A stretch of DNA of 15,009 bases from Nitrososphaerota archaeon (GTDB lineage Archaea; Thermoproteota; EX4484-205; JAAOZO01): assembly GCA_011605715.1 (NCBI GenBank), contig JAAOZO010000063.1, forward strand, positions 1-15,009. Direction: 5' to 3'. This document shows positions 5,711 through 14,246 of this stretch, piece by piece; within the stretch, counting starts at the first letter, position 1, and every line of letters starts with the position of its first letter. Under the pieces are notes generated by a model that saw nothing but the letters and a program-made list of their open reading frames with translations, was not told the DNA's origin and did no database searches. Both the position numbers and the translations under genes were made by a program.

Positions 5711-5751
5711 AAAAGTTTAAATATTTTAACCTGCATCATTTATGCAGGTGA
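5711..5751 (+). promoter_or_regulatory. Promoter, operator-like palindrome and RBS of the 668-aa transporter
   Basis: AAAAG plus TTTAAATATT (5716-5725) is a good BRE/TATA pair. An 8-bp inverted repeat, ACCTGCAT (5729-5736) and ATGCAGGT (5742-5749), spaced by 5 bases, lies between the TATA box and the expected start near 5745. That is the usual place for an archaeal repressor operator. Its right arm also contains the ribosome-binding core GGTGA (5747-5751), 7 bases before the TTG start. Because the likely transcript start falls inside the palindrome, a DNA operator fits better than an RNA hairpin for the proximal transcript. A transcript from the upstream box would carry the complete hairpin and could hide the ribosome-binding site. 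Confidence 0.5.
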
Positions 5752-5758
5752 AAAAAAT

Positions 5759-7765
5759 TTGGCTACATCTGTTAAGGAAGAAATAAAATCTGGGTTTACT
5801 AAAAGAGCAATAGTTGTTTCAGTAATCTTAACAATCCTAGGCTTCGTAGTTAATACACTGACATGGTGGGGAAACGGCATTAGTCTTGAGCCATTCTATG
5901 CTGGAAGAGTTGGTTCTGGAATATATCCTCCTTATGGGTTAGTCTTCTTACTAATGCTGGCTTCAGCTTGGCTTGGAGCACAAGGGTTTTCATTACAAGA
6001 AATTGCTGTAATTACTACAGTAACTTTTGTAGCAGCCGATTCTCCTTTCGTTGTTGGTGCCTTTCTACAGTTCATATTTGCAGGCACGTACTTAGCTCAA
6101 TCTAATCCAAACGTTAAGGCTTTACTAGGTTTCTATCCTTCTTTTTGGACTCCTGGCCTAGATAAGTTAAACATTATAACATCAGCATGGCAAGGAGGTG
6201 CAACGGTTCCAATAGGAACTATTCTTCCATACCTTACCTTCTGGATTTTTATGGCAATCCTTTACATGGTTTTAATGCTTTTCCAAGCTTCAATAATTCA
6301 AAAGCAACTTGTAAAGAAGGAAAAGCTCCCGTTCCCAACTATAATACCAATCAACGAGTTATCTAACTCAGTAAGAAAAGGAACGTTTAATACATTGCTT
6401 AAAAACTGGTGGTTCTTGAGTTCTCTCTTAGTAGGCTCACTTGTTGGACTTATAGCATCTCTAAACTACATCTTAAAGTTCACTACAGTCTTCTTTGCTT
6501 ATGGTCAATTTTATATGACACCGTTGGCAAACTTCTTGAGTTCGATATCTCAGCGTACTGTTGGCGGTTGGTGGATGTTAATTCCTGCTGACGTCGCAAT
6601 ATTCTTCTTAGCTCCACTAGACATACTTTATTCGATAGTCATCTATGTTTTCCTATTACAAATAGTATATCCGCTTATTCTACTAAGCATAGGTGCAATT
6701 ACTCCTGGTACTTATCCAGACTGGGGAGGCCCTTTCCCATGGGTACCTTTTAGCGTCTACTGGGTGCCTCTTGCACTAGGTGTTTGGACACTTGTAATGG
6801 GTTACAACACTTACAAAGAAAGCATCTCTAAGGCTCTAAGCAGAACTTCAGAAGCTGGAGAATATTCAGACTTCCTGCTATGGGGTGGTTTTGCAGTAAC
6901 TATACTTGTTTGGTTAGTAATCTGGACTGTGTTTGGGGCTAACCCTCTAATTTTAGTAATTTCTCTCTTAGTCTGGTTGTTATATACACTCGGTATGACG
7001 GCAGTTCACGGCTACACTGGCACCTGGGTCTCTGTATATGGAGCTGGTACTACTAGAATGGTTACATGGGCTTCTGGCTCATACCTTGGAGTTTATCATA
7101 TAGACGGTACAGCCGCTAACACAAAAACAGCATGGGCAAATATGGCAGCTGTTGCAATAACGTCGGATATGGGAGGTGTTATTCAACAAAACACTCATCA
7201 AACTTGGGCTTACACCTCAACGTATGCTCTAGCAGACTCTGCAAAGTGCAAAGAAAAAGACATTTTCAATGCACAGTTGCTAGGTATTCTGTTAACTGCT
7301 CTCATTGCAATGCCTTTCGGTCTTTGGGTTGCATTTGGAACTGGAGTAGGAAAGCTTAAGGCTTGGGGCCTAGGCTCTGGTGCAGCAATTACAGGTTGGC
7401 AAATACCCTTTGTTATCTCAAGTAGCACACCGCCTGCCGGCTACAACTTATATCAAGCAATCTTAGCTTTTATTTTAGTTGGTGTTCTTATGTTCCTAAG
7501 AACAAAATTTGCCTGGTTCTTCTTCAGTCCATATGCAATGTTCTTCTACTCTGGAATGTGGCTGTTAAACGCAGGAATAGCATTAGTAATAAAGCTAATC
7601 TTTCTAAAAGTATTGGGCGTGAAGTCTTATGAAGAGATGGGCGTTCCCTTAGCAATAGGCTTCTTAATAGGCCTTACACTGTTTGCTACAATAGTAATGG
7701 GCTTAAATGCAATAATTTCACTGTTTGTAGCTTCCCCAATTTCTGTCGGTCCAACGGGAGCTTAA
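5759..7765 (+). CDS. OPT-like multi-span transporter (DUF6785/DUF6784-like)
   Basis: This 668-residue integral membrane protein has about 14 spans, beginning at residue 17 and ending near 655. The stretch EKLPFPTIIPINEL (188-201), just after a span, and the late RTKFAWFFFSPYAMFFYSG (about 581-599) are the kind of motifs seen in oligopeptide-transporter (OPT) superfamily proteins and their DUF6785/DUF6784 relatives. OPT members carry oligopeptides or metal chelates inward, driven by an ion gradient; no substrate can be read here. The start is TTG at 5759, supported by GGTGA 7 bases upstream. A tandem promoter with palindromes suggests regulated expression. The gene heads a cluster with the M28/FtsX fusion and a second, diverged OPT-like gene carrying the similar motif ENLPFPVAPID. 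OPT membership is likely but not certain. Confidence 0.85.
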   Translation: MATSVKEEIKSGFTKRAIVVSVILTILGFVVNTLTWWGNGISLEPFYAGRVGSGIYPPYGLVFLLMLASAWLGAQGFSLQEIAVITTVTFVAADSPFVVGAFLQFIFAGTYLAQSNPNVKALLGFYPSFWTPGLDKLNIITSAWQGGATVPIGTILPYLTFWIFMAILYMVLMLFQASIIQKQLVKKEKLPFPTIIPINELSNSVRKGTFNTLLKNWWFLSSLLVGSLVGLIASLNYILKFTTVFFAYGQFYMTPLANFLSSISQRTVGGWWMLIPADVAIFFLAPLDILYSIVIYVFLLQIVYPLILLSIGAITPGTYPDWGGPFPWVPFSVYWVPLALGVWTLVMGYNTYKESISKALSRTSEAGEYSDFLLWGGFAVTILVWLVIWTVFGANPLILVISLLVWLLYTLGMTAVHGYTGTWVSVYGAGTTRMVTWASGSYLGVYHIDGTAANTKTAWANMAAVAITSDMGGVIQQNTHQTWAYTSTYALADSAKCKEKDIFNAQLLGILLTALIAMPFGLWVAFGTGVGKLKAWGLGSGAAITGWQIPFVISSSTPPAGYNLYQAILAFILVGVLMFLRTKFAWFFFSPYAMFFYSGMWLLNAGIALVIKLIFLKVLGVKSYEEMGVPLAIGFLIGLTLFATIVMGLNAIISLFVASPISVGPTGA

Positions 7766-7769
7766 AGAA

Positions 7770-7802
7770 AGAAAGCTTTTTATTTTTATTTTTTATTTTT
7801 TT
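7770..7802 (+). terminator. Long T-rich tract between the first transporter and the M28/FtsX gene
   Basis: The stretch just after the stop codon is almost pure T with isolated A, and contains runs of five to seven T. It should act as an archaeal T-tract terminator, at least in part. It also resembles TATA elements at the right distance for a start near 7800, so it may lower read-through while providing a weak second promoter. Confidence 0.6.
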
Positions 7803-7804
7803 AT

Positions 7805-7809
7805 GGTGA
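7805..7809 (+). promoter_or_regulatory. Ribosome-binding site of the M28/FtsX fusion gene
   Basis: GGTGA lies 9 bases before ATG 7819 and selects that start. It is embedded in an out-of-frame ATG (7803) that is not a start of this gene. Confidence 0.5.
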
Positions 7810-7818
7810 GCCTAAAAG

Positions 7819-10800
7819 ATGGTGTCTTTAATCATTAGCAAAAGAAAACCTCTTATAGCGCTTGTATTTCTTGTTTTGCTTCTCCTAGCGTCTCCTTTTC
7901 ATTCTTCTGTAAAGGCTCAAAATAATGATGTAAGCGAAGTGAAAGTGGACTTTAATGAAGTAAAAAGAGTAGTTAGCATCCTTGTTAATTTTAAATCGAG
8001 ATTTTCAGGTTACGAAGGCTTTTATAATTCTATGAACTACATTTTAGACTTCGTCAAATCTTTAGGCTTGCAGTATGAACTTATAAACTTCACACAAGCA
8101 ATACCACTTGATACTGGTTCTTACATACTGGCTGGAAATCGCAGAATAAGTGCTTATTCTCTTTACCCCAACTTTGTAGCATTAGGGCCTAGTAATATTA
8201 GTGGAAATCTAGTTTATGTTAAAGATGGAAATTTTCAAGAGCTCAACGGATTAAACCTAAACGGTAGTATTGCCTTAATCGATTTTAATTCAGGTAAAAA
8301 TTGGATTAATTTACTTCAACTTGGAGTTAGGGCTTTCGTGTTTATTGAACCTAACGAGACTAATAAGTATGAAGCACTATCAAAAATTTCTCTTTCTCCA
8401 CTAAATGTAATTAGAGTGTTCGTGTCTCAAGATGACGCAAAAATACTTCTAAACTATGTTGGAGATAAAGTTCAAATATTTAATAACATAAGCTGGAAAA
8501 ATGTTGTTTTACCCGATATATTAGTAAAGGTTGAAGGAGAAGAGGAAAAGAATGTAATTCTTGTAGTTGTTCATTATGATTCTGTTTCTGTAGTTCCTTC
8601 GCTATCTCCAGGCGCAAACGATGCCATTAATGTAGCTTATGCACTAGAATTTCTAAAAGGCATGGTAAAGAATAACGTAAAACCAAAGAATTCTGTTTGG
8701 TTCCTGTTCGTAGGGGGTCATTATCAAGCTTTGAGTGGATCTAGAATGTTTGTAGAGAACTACCTATTTAATAACTCTTCTGTAGGAAGTTCAATTTTTC
8801 CTTATCTAGCAATCGGCATAGATATTTCAGATGGTTCACCAAAAGTTAATCCAGTTTGTTCGGGTTATTTTTATTCTCTTGCCTCTTCTTACTTACAAAA
8901 TAGGCTCTCAACGTTAAGTCTCACCGTAGTTAGCTTAATAAATGGTTTTAAGCAAAACTATCCTAGCTCCTATGACGTCATTAGAAGTTATGAGCTCGAT
9001 AGTCTCACTGGTTTTCAAGTTTCAGGATCCAGTCCCTCTTACCCATCAGGTTTTTCCTTCAGGTACATATTAGATACAGAACCGTTTGAAGCTGCAGGTA
9101 CGTTGGCGATTTCGTTTGTAACACTGTACGATCTTCGAAATAATTTCTTTACTCCTAGCGATCTACATGTTAATTACGATAATGTAATTCCGCAAATCAA
9201 ATTCATAAACTATATTCTAAGTGGCATAATACTAAGCCCAATAAGCATGATCTACTCTGGTGGTTGGAGTGATTTATCTCCTACGAGGATAGGATCTGCC
9301 TATACTAGCATTGGTTTTTCGACGTTAAACGTTATTTCTGTTGTTTACGACCCTACAAAACCTGGGTTGTATTCTACGCTGAATGGATCTATAGTAACTG
9401 TCTCGAATTCCTTGGATCCTTTTAGCTTAATGGTAGCTAAATCAAACTCGACGGGAGTCGCAACTTTTTATGGTCTAAGACCTGCAACAGAAGCTGCTTC
9501 TGCGGTATATTACTCCGTTAAAGCTTTTGTACTATCTGAAGACAACAAAATACTTTTTGCTCCTGATTCTGGAATTCACGGTTCTCAAATTTATCCTAGG
9601 TCTATATCCTTATTGTATTATCCTACAACGGTAAGAACTGTTTTATTTAAATCCAGTTCCATAGTTATTCCAAAGATCATAGTTCCAAATACTCTTCAAG
9701 CTTCGTATTCTTCAAGTTCTCTTTTTGCTTCTTCTAACTCTTATTCATCAGTACTTATGTCGTATGCCGGTTACGAAACGCCAATTTCTGTGCAACTGTT
9801 TTCATTTAGCTTGCCAGGGTATGCTCCTTTAGAAGCATGGCATTTTGAGTTCGATCCGTCTACTTCAACTCTAGTGTTATTTGCACCAGTAAAAACGGAC
9901 TTTGGGTTTGTTGTTCATGTCTCTTCTCTTGGATACTTATACGGATTATTCGTAAACTATTCCAGAGAAACAAACAGCGAAAATGGTTATTATTTTAACA
10001 ATGCTGGCTCCTTCGTAGTTATAGACAGCGGTTTGCTGGGAGTTCTTCATGATGCTTGGTTAATTTCTGAAGAAAGATACGAAAAACAAACTTCTGCTGA
10101 TGTAGTTAACCCAGTTACAACTTCAGAAATTTTAACTAGTTCAACGCTCATTAATAGCTCAATTTATAGTCTCGTAAGTAAAGATTTCTATTCTTCCATT
10201 TCTTCAGGAGTTGTTGCTTCTGGTTTTTCGTTGAAAGCTTACTCTTCTACTCTTAGTGTACTGAAAGATGCTGTTGTTAGCGTAATACTAACGTTTGCTC
10301 TTGCTATTCCATTTATTTTGTTGTTTACTTCGCTATCCTATGGTTTAACTAGAGGTTACAAAAGTATACTTTTTACTTTCTCGTTTTCTGTTCTTGTCTC
10401 TTTAATTTTAGCAGTTTCTCATCCTGGATTTAAACTTGTGGCTAACGTTCCTGCTATATTTGTAGGTGTTCTGCTTGTTTCTCTTGTTATACCTGCTCTT
10501 GTTTTTCTGTTTTCTAATTTTTCTGCAGGGATGAGCGAACTTAGAAAGAAAGTGTTTGGTGAACACTTTCTCGAAAGAAGTGGTTTTGATGTCTCCTTAT
10601 CTGCAGTAACGATAAGTATAGGTAACATGAGAAAGCGCCCATTAAGAACTATTCTAACTTTAACTTCAATTGTTCTAGTGAGCTTTGCTTTAGCTTCATT
10701 AACTTCTTTTAACGAAGTTAAGATATTCAACGTTGTAGAAAGCAGAACGAACTATCCATTAAATGGAATACTAATAAGAACTCCAAACTTTTACCCCCTT

Positions 10801-12330
10801 GACAAAGAAGCTGTGAAACTTCTTCCTTCTTTTCTAACTAATTCAAGCACATACTTTCCAAGGTTCTGGGTATACTTACCTGCTAGTTTTCAACAAACTG
10901 GAACGCCAGGTACAATCAATATATTGTTTAACAACAAATCCACTGGAATCTATGCTGTTGCTGGACTAAGTGCGCAGGAAATATTGGATTATTCTCGTAC
11001 GTATAAATCGCTTTTTAGAATAAACGACGTTTTGTCTATCAATTATTCTTTAGCTTCCTTACCAAATTCAGTTTTTATTCCGCATAGCATTGCTAACTAT
11101 CTAAACTCTTCAGGCGATTTAAGACTTGGGTCTTATCTGTCTGTCGAAGGCATTCAGTACATATTGGCTGGAATTTATAATGAAACAGAAGCCTTAAGGA
11201 ATTTAAAAGATGCTGACGGTTTCTCGGATATACTTCCAATAGATTACTCGGTTTCATCAATGCAACAATCTTTTTCGTTTAACCAAATTGATTGGGGCTC
11301 AATAATAATTGCTAATTCAAAATCTGTTGAACATATCCCTGAAGCTTGTTTAACAAGTGTCTTCATACCCACAAAAGATTCTCTTAGCAGAAGAAATCTA
11401 ATTAACTCTATTGAGTTGCTGTTCACTGCTTACGATAGCTTAAATATTTATCTAGTAACAAACGGAACAGTATATACCTTCTCCAAAAGAAATGCGCAAT
11501 CCATTTTTGGGCTTCAATACTTAGTTATTCCTTTAGTAATGGCAGGTCTAATTACAATGTCGACAGTACTTGGAGGTGTGATGGAGCGAATAAAAGAATC
11601 GATGATCTACAGTAGCGTTGGCCTTGCTCCTATGCAAATAGGCTACATGTTTCTAACAGAAAATGTTGTCTATGCCATAGTTGGAGGTGTTCTAGGATAT
11701 CTCTTAGGGTTACTGTCTTCTCATTACTTAAGGCTTTTTGGGCTACTTGGAGATGTAGGGATCAATTATTCTTCTTCTTCTGTAATAATTTCAATTGGCA
11801 TTGTTGTAGCCTTAGTTCTTGGTGCTTCAATATATCCTATTTATCGAGTAGCTTTACTCATAACTCCATCTTTAGAAAGAAGATGGCGAATAACATCAAA
11901 ACCAAAGGGGGATGAATGGGAAATTTCAATTCCATTTAGAGTAAAAGAAGAAGAAAGCTTACTTGGATTAGTCTATTTCCTCAAAGAGTACCTCTGGAAC
12001 AAACGTGTAGAAAGAGCAGGAAGTTTCACAGTTGAAGCACTAGGCTCTTCTAGGGAAGAATCAGGATACTCTATTTCAGCAAGAGTCTGGTTGGCTCCGT
12101 ATGAACAAAACATTCACCAAGACATAACTCTAAGCTTCGTAAAAAGCAAGACTGAGCAACGCTATCTTGCTAGCTTAAAAATAGTAAGAGTTTCTGGACC
12201 ATATGAATCTTGGATTAGGTTTAATTATTCTTTTGTAGATGAAATAAGAAAGCAGTTGTTGGTATGGAATTTAATGGACCCTGAGCAATCAAAAACTTAT
12301 ATTCAAAAGGCAAAAGGTGAGTTGAAATGA
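7819..12330 (+). CDS. Secreted M28-peptidase-like domain fused to an FtsX/MacB-type permease
   Basis: The 1503 residues open with a signal peptide (cleavage likely after VKA, residue 33). Residues about 40-470 form an M28-like fold: HYDS (His252), GAND (Asp268), GIDIS (Asp335) and TPSD (448) align with the metal-site frame. However, the Glu-Glu catalytic pair is replaced by His301-Tyr302 in GGHYQALSGSR, and the last histidine is replaced near DTEPF (419-423), so the domain is probably not a standard peptidase. A beta-rich region follows (about 470-800). Seven spans come next: three near 820-900, then the FtsX core with spans near 945, 1240, 1285 and 1325. Before the first core span is MRKRPLRTILTL; a second ectodomain fills about 966-1235. 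The cytosolic tail runs from about 1350. FtsX proteins normally need an ABC ATPase; none is encoded here. The neighbours are OPT-like transporters. Confidence 0.85.
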   Translation: MVSLIISKRKPLIALVFLVLLLLASPFHSSVKAQNNDVSEVKVDFNEVKRVVSILVNFKSRFSGYEGFYNSMNYILDFVKSLGLQYELINFTQAIPLDTGSYILAGNRRISAYSLYPNFVALGPSNISGNLVYVKDGNFQELNGLNLNGSIALIDFNSGKNWINLLQLGVRAFVFIEPNETNKYEALSKISLSPLNVIRVFVSQDDAKILLNYVGDKVQIFNNISWKNVVLPDILVKVEGEEEKNVILVVVHYDSVSVVPSLSPGANDAINVAYALEFLKGMVKNNVKPKNSVWFLFVGGHYQALSGSRMFVENYLFNNSSVGSSIFPYLAIGIDISDGSPKVNPVCSGYFYSLASSYLQNRLSTLSLTVVSLINGFKQNYPSSYDVIRSYELDSLTGFQVSGSSPSYPSGFSFRYILDTEPFEAAGTLAISFVTLYDLRNNFFTPSDLHVNYDNVIPQIKFINYILSGIILSPISMIYSGGWSDLSPTRIGSAYTSIGFSTLNVISVVYDPTKPGLYSTLNGSIVTVSNSLDPFSLMVAKSNSTGVATFYGLRPATEAASAVYYSVKAFVLSEDNKILFAPDSGIHGSQIYPRSISLLYYPTTVRTVLFKSSSIVIPKIIVPNTLQASYSSSSLFASSNSYSSVLMSYAGYETPISVQLFSFSLPGYAPLEAWHFEFDPSTSTLVLFAPVKTDFGFVVHVSSLGYLYGLFVNYSRETNSENGYYFNNAGSFVVIDSGLLGVLHDAWLISEERYEKQTSADVVNPVTTSEILTSSTLINSSIYSLVSKDFYSSISSGVVASGFSLKAYSSTLSVLKDAVVSVILTFALAIPFILLFTSLSYGLTRGYKSILFTFSFSVLVSLILAVSHPGFKLVANVPAIFVGVLLVSLVIPALVFLFSNFSAGMSELRKKVFGEHFLERSGFDVSLSAVTISIGNMRKRPLRTILTLTSIVLVSFALASLTSFNEVKIFNVVESRTNYPLNGILIRTPNFYPLDKEAVKLLPSFLTNSSTYFPRFWVYLPASFQQTGTPGTINILFNNKSTGIYAVAGLSAQEILDYSRTYKSLFRINDVLSINYSLASLPNSVFIPHSIANYLNSSGDLRLGSYLSVEGIQYILAGIYNETEALRNLKDADGFSDILPIDYSVSSMQQSFSFNQIDWGSIIIANSKSVEHIPEACLTSVFIPTKDSLSRRNLINSIELLFTAYDSLNIYLVTNGTVYTFSKRNAQSIFGLQYLVIPLVMAGLITMSTVLGGVMERIKESMIYSSVGLAPMQIGYMFLTENVVYAIVGGVLGYLLGLLSSHYLRLFGLLGDVGINYSSSSVIISIGIVVALVLGASIYPIYRVALLITPSLERRWRITSKPKGDEWEISIPFRVKEEESLLGLVYFLKEYLWNKRVERAGSFTVEALGSSREESGYSISARVWLAPYEQNIHQDITLSFVKSKTEQRYLASLKIVRVSGPYESWIRFNYSFVDEIRKQLLVWNLMDPEQSKTYIQKAKGELK
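12315..12320 (+). promoter_or_regulatory. Ribosome-binding site of the second transporter
   Basis: AGGTGA lies 6 bases before ATG 12327, inside the last codons of the M28/FtsX gene. It supports translational coupling. Confidence 0.6.
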
Positions 12331-14246
12331 GCCTAGAAGGCAAAGATTCAAAAAGTAAGGCTGGAATTCCTGGTTTAACTGCAGTTTCAGTAATGGCTGT
12401 TCTCTTTGGTTTATTTACATTAAGCCCTGCCATAATATACCTATACTTAGCTGTTGGGTCTCTTGGCGGTACTGAACGATTTATTCCCGTATTTGTAACT
12501 CTCCTACTATTTACTGAAGTGGGAAGAATAGTTAGAAGATACGTTACTACTCAAGAAGCTTACATAATTTATTTCATGCTCGAAATATTTGCGCTTTGGC
12601 TTGCTTCTGGTGGTTTGTTTGGAGGCTTTATAATAAACTATTACTATCGTAATGCGCCATATACTGTAATGTATGGTATAGCCGACAAGCTTCCATACTG
12701 GTTTGCTCCCCCTTTAAATAGTCCAGGACCTCTAAATAGAACCTTTATTTCTCCAGACTGGTCAATCCCAATACTAGTTGCTCTGATTTCAATGTTTTCA
12801 GGCTTGCTAATAGATTTTGGGCTTTCATTCATAACAACAATGGTTTACATTGACATTGAAAACTTACCATTTCCAGTAGCACCAATCGATGTCCAGGCAA
12901 TTTCTACGCTAACTGAAAGAACACCTGAAAAGATAATGTACTTTTCGTTTGCGGCGATAATCAGCTTAATTTATGAATTCCTTGTTTATGGTGTTCCTAA
13001 CTTAACGGAAGTCTTTCTAGGCACGAGGATCGTTTTCATCCCATACCCATGGGTGGACCTAACTTCAATAGTGGAACGCTTCTTACCTGGTGCTGTCTTT
13101 GGCTTAAGTACTGATATTGCTGCTTATGTAGTTGGATGGCTTATTCCGTTTAACGTCTGTGTTTGGTTGTTCATTGGCTCTCTTTCAGTTTGGGTTTTTG
13201 GAAACTTCTTAGCATTGAACATCAAGTTACCCTATTTTGAACTTTGGCAAAAGGAATGGATGCCTGGCGTTAATATGCAGTGGTGGTACCAAAGAGCAAC
13301 TTATGACCTTTGGGCAAGTCCACTTGTTGGGCTTACAATTGGACTTAGTTTGGCAGTCTTCGTAAAGTCTTCTAGGAGTATAGTGAACGCATTTAAGTCA
13401 CTTTCTAGGCTCCCAAAGGAGAAACTAAGGACCTCTTACCTTCCACTTCCTTGGATAATTTTAATGATGCTAACTGGAAGTTTAGCAGGCTTTGCCTTAG
13501 CTACAACTTTAGTCCCAAATCTCTGGTTTGTTTGGCTTATATCCTGGGTTATTCTTCCTCCACTGCAGGGCTTTCTAGGTGCTAGAGCTGTTGGTGAGAC
13601 TGGGCTTACGTTACAAATACCTTACGTTCAGCAAGCTCTCTTAATTCCGTTTACAGCTCCAGGTGATCCAGTACCTTGGGTTACTCCAATGAATGCTTCA
13701 AGTTCAGCTGGAATAATAACTCACAGGATTAAAGTTGCTAAGCTTCTTAACGTAAATCCTCTAGATTATTACAAAGCTTATGTAATATTCTTTCCACTAG
13801 CAATCATCGTTAGTTTTATCTTTTGGTCAATATTTTGGTCGATGGCTCCAATTCCTTCTTCTTTCTATCCTTGGACTACTATACAATGGCCAGTTAGTTC
13901 ACTATACTTCTCCCTATGGGTAGTGAGAGCGGAACAGATCTTTAAAGTAGACCTCATCCTTGGAACTTCGGTCATCGCATTTTTTGCTTCTTTCTTATCA
14001 AACTACTTTACGTTCTTTTCTCCGATAGGCTTGCTCTCTGGTATGGGCTCATTGCCACCTCCAGCTACTTCTTTGTTCATCGGCGCGTTGTTAGGTAAGT
14101 ACCTTGAAAAAAGAATAGGTAAAGAAAGGTGGGAAGTTATAAGATCTGTCTTAATTGCAGGAATTTTTGCAGGGTTAGCTTTAGCTTTAGCGATTGCCAT
14201 GGGTCTAACTATACTCGGAAAAGTTATAACCTCGAAGCCTTTTTAA
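12327..14246 (+). CDS. Second OPT-like multi-span transporter
   Basis: This 639-residue integral membrane protein has about 14 spans, starting near residue 19 after a polar N-terminus. ENLPFPVAPIDVQAI (178-192) follows a span and matches the EKLPFPTIIPINEL motif of the first transporter, so the two proteins are distant relatives of the OPT/DUF6785 type rather than recent duplicates. FGLSTDIAAYVVGWLIPFN (258-276) resembles the corresponding re-entrant region of that group. The ATG overlaps the stop of the M28/FtsX gene by 4 bases and has AGGTGA upstream, so the two are co-translated and their products probably work in one complex or pathway. A pair of unequal OPT-like proteins could form a heterodimer or handle two substrates. 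No terminator with a long T-run follows directly. Confidence 0.83.
   Translation: MSLEGKDSKSKAGIPGLTAVSVMAVLFGLFTLSPAIIYLYLAVGSLGGTERFIPVFVTLLLFTEVGRIVRRYVTTQEAYIIYFMLEIFALWLASGGLFGGFIINYYYRNAPYTVMYGIADKLPYWFAPPLNSPGPLNRTFISPDWSIPILVALISMFSGLLIDFGLSFITTMVYIDIENLPFPVAPIDVQAISTLTERTPEKIMYFSFAAIISLIYEFLVYGVPNLTEVFLGTRIVFIPYPWVDLTSIVERFLPGAVFGLSTDIAAYVVGWLIPFNVCVWLFIGSLSVWVFGNFLALNIKLPYFELWQKEWMPGVNMQWWYQRATYDLWASPLVGLTIGLSLAVFVKSSRSIVNAFKSLSRLPKEKLRTSYLPLPWIILMMLTGSLAGFALATTLVPNLWFVWLISWVILPPLQGFLGARAVGETGLTLQIPYVQQALLIPFTAPGDPVPWVTPMNASSSAGIITHRIKVAKLLNVNPLDYYKAYVIFFPLAIIVSFIFWSIFWSMAPIPSSFYPWTTIQWPVSSLYFSLWVVRAEQIFKVDLILGTSVIAFFASFLSNYFTFFSPIGLLSGMGSLPPPATSLFIGALLGKYLEKRIGKERWEVIRSVLIAGIFAGLALALAIAMGLTILGKVITSKPF

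Larger units (their letters stand above)
5096..5758. other. 663-base gene-free, structure-rich intergenic region
   Basis: No convincing coding frame is visible on either strand and stops are frequent. The first 90 bases contain T-runs that may end the HTH regulator transcript. The remainder holds a 15-bp inverted repeat bracketing a block of about 450 bases, two long hairpins, an imperfect direct repeat, and three places where a TATA-like box is followed about 20 bases later by a palindrome. The A+T-rich base composition argues against a classical structured RNA such as RNase P or SRP RNA, whose conserved cores I do not see. Confidence 0.7.

Noticed and set aside
5096..5758. Classical structured RNA (RNase P, SRP, C/D-box sRNA) in the long spacer
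   Set aside because: No conserved cores were found; a C-box-like CGATGAA near 5418 lacks a properly placed D box, and the A+T-rich composition is unlike RNAs of thermophiles.
10419..10730. Minus-strand open frame inside the M28/FtsX gene, and similar ones inside the second transporter gene
   Set aside because: They lie antisense to well-supported hydrophobic coding sequence and arise from its codon bias; no promoter or ribosome-binding site is visible.
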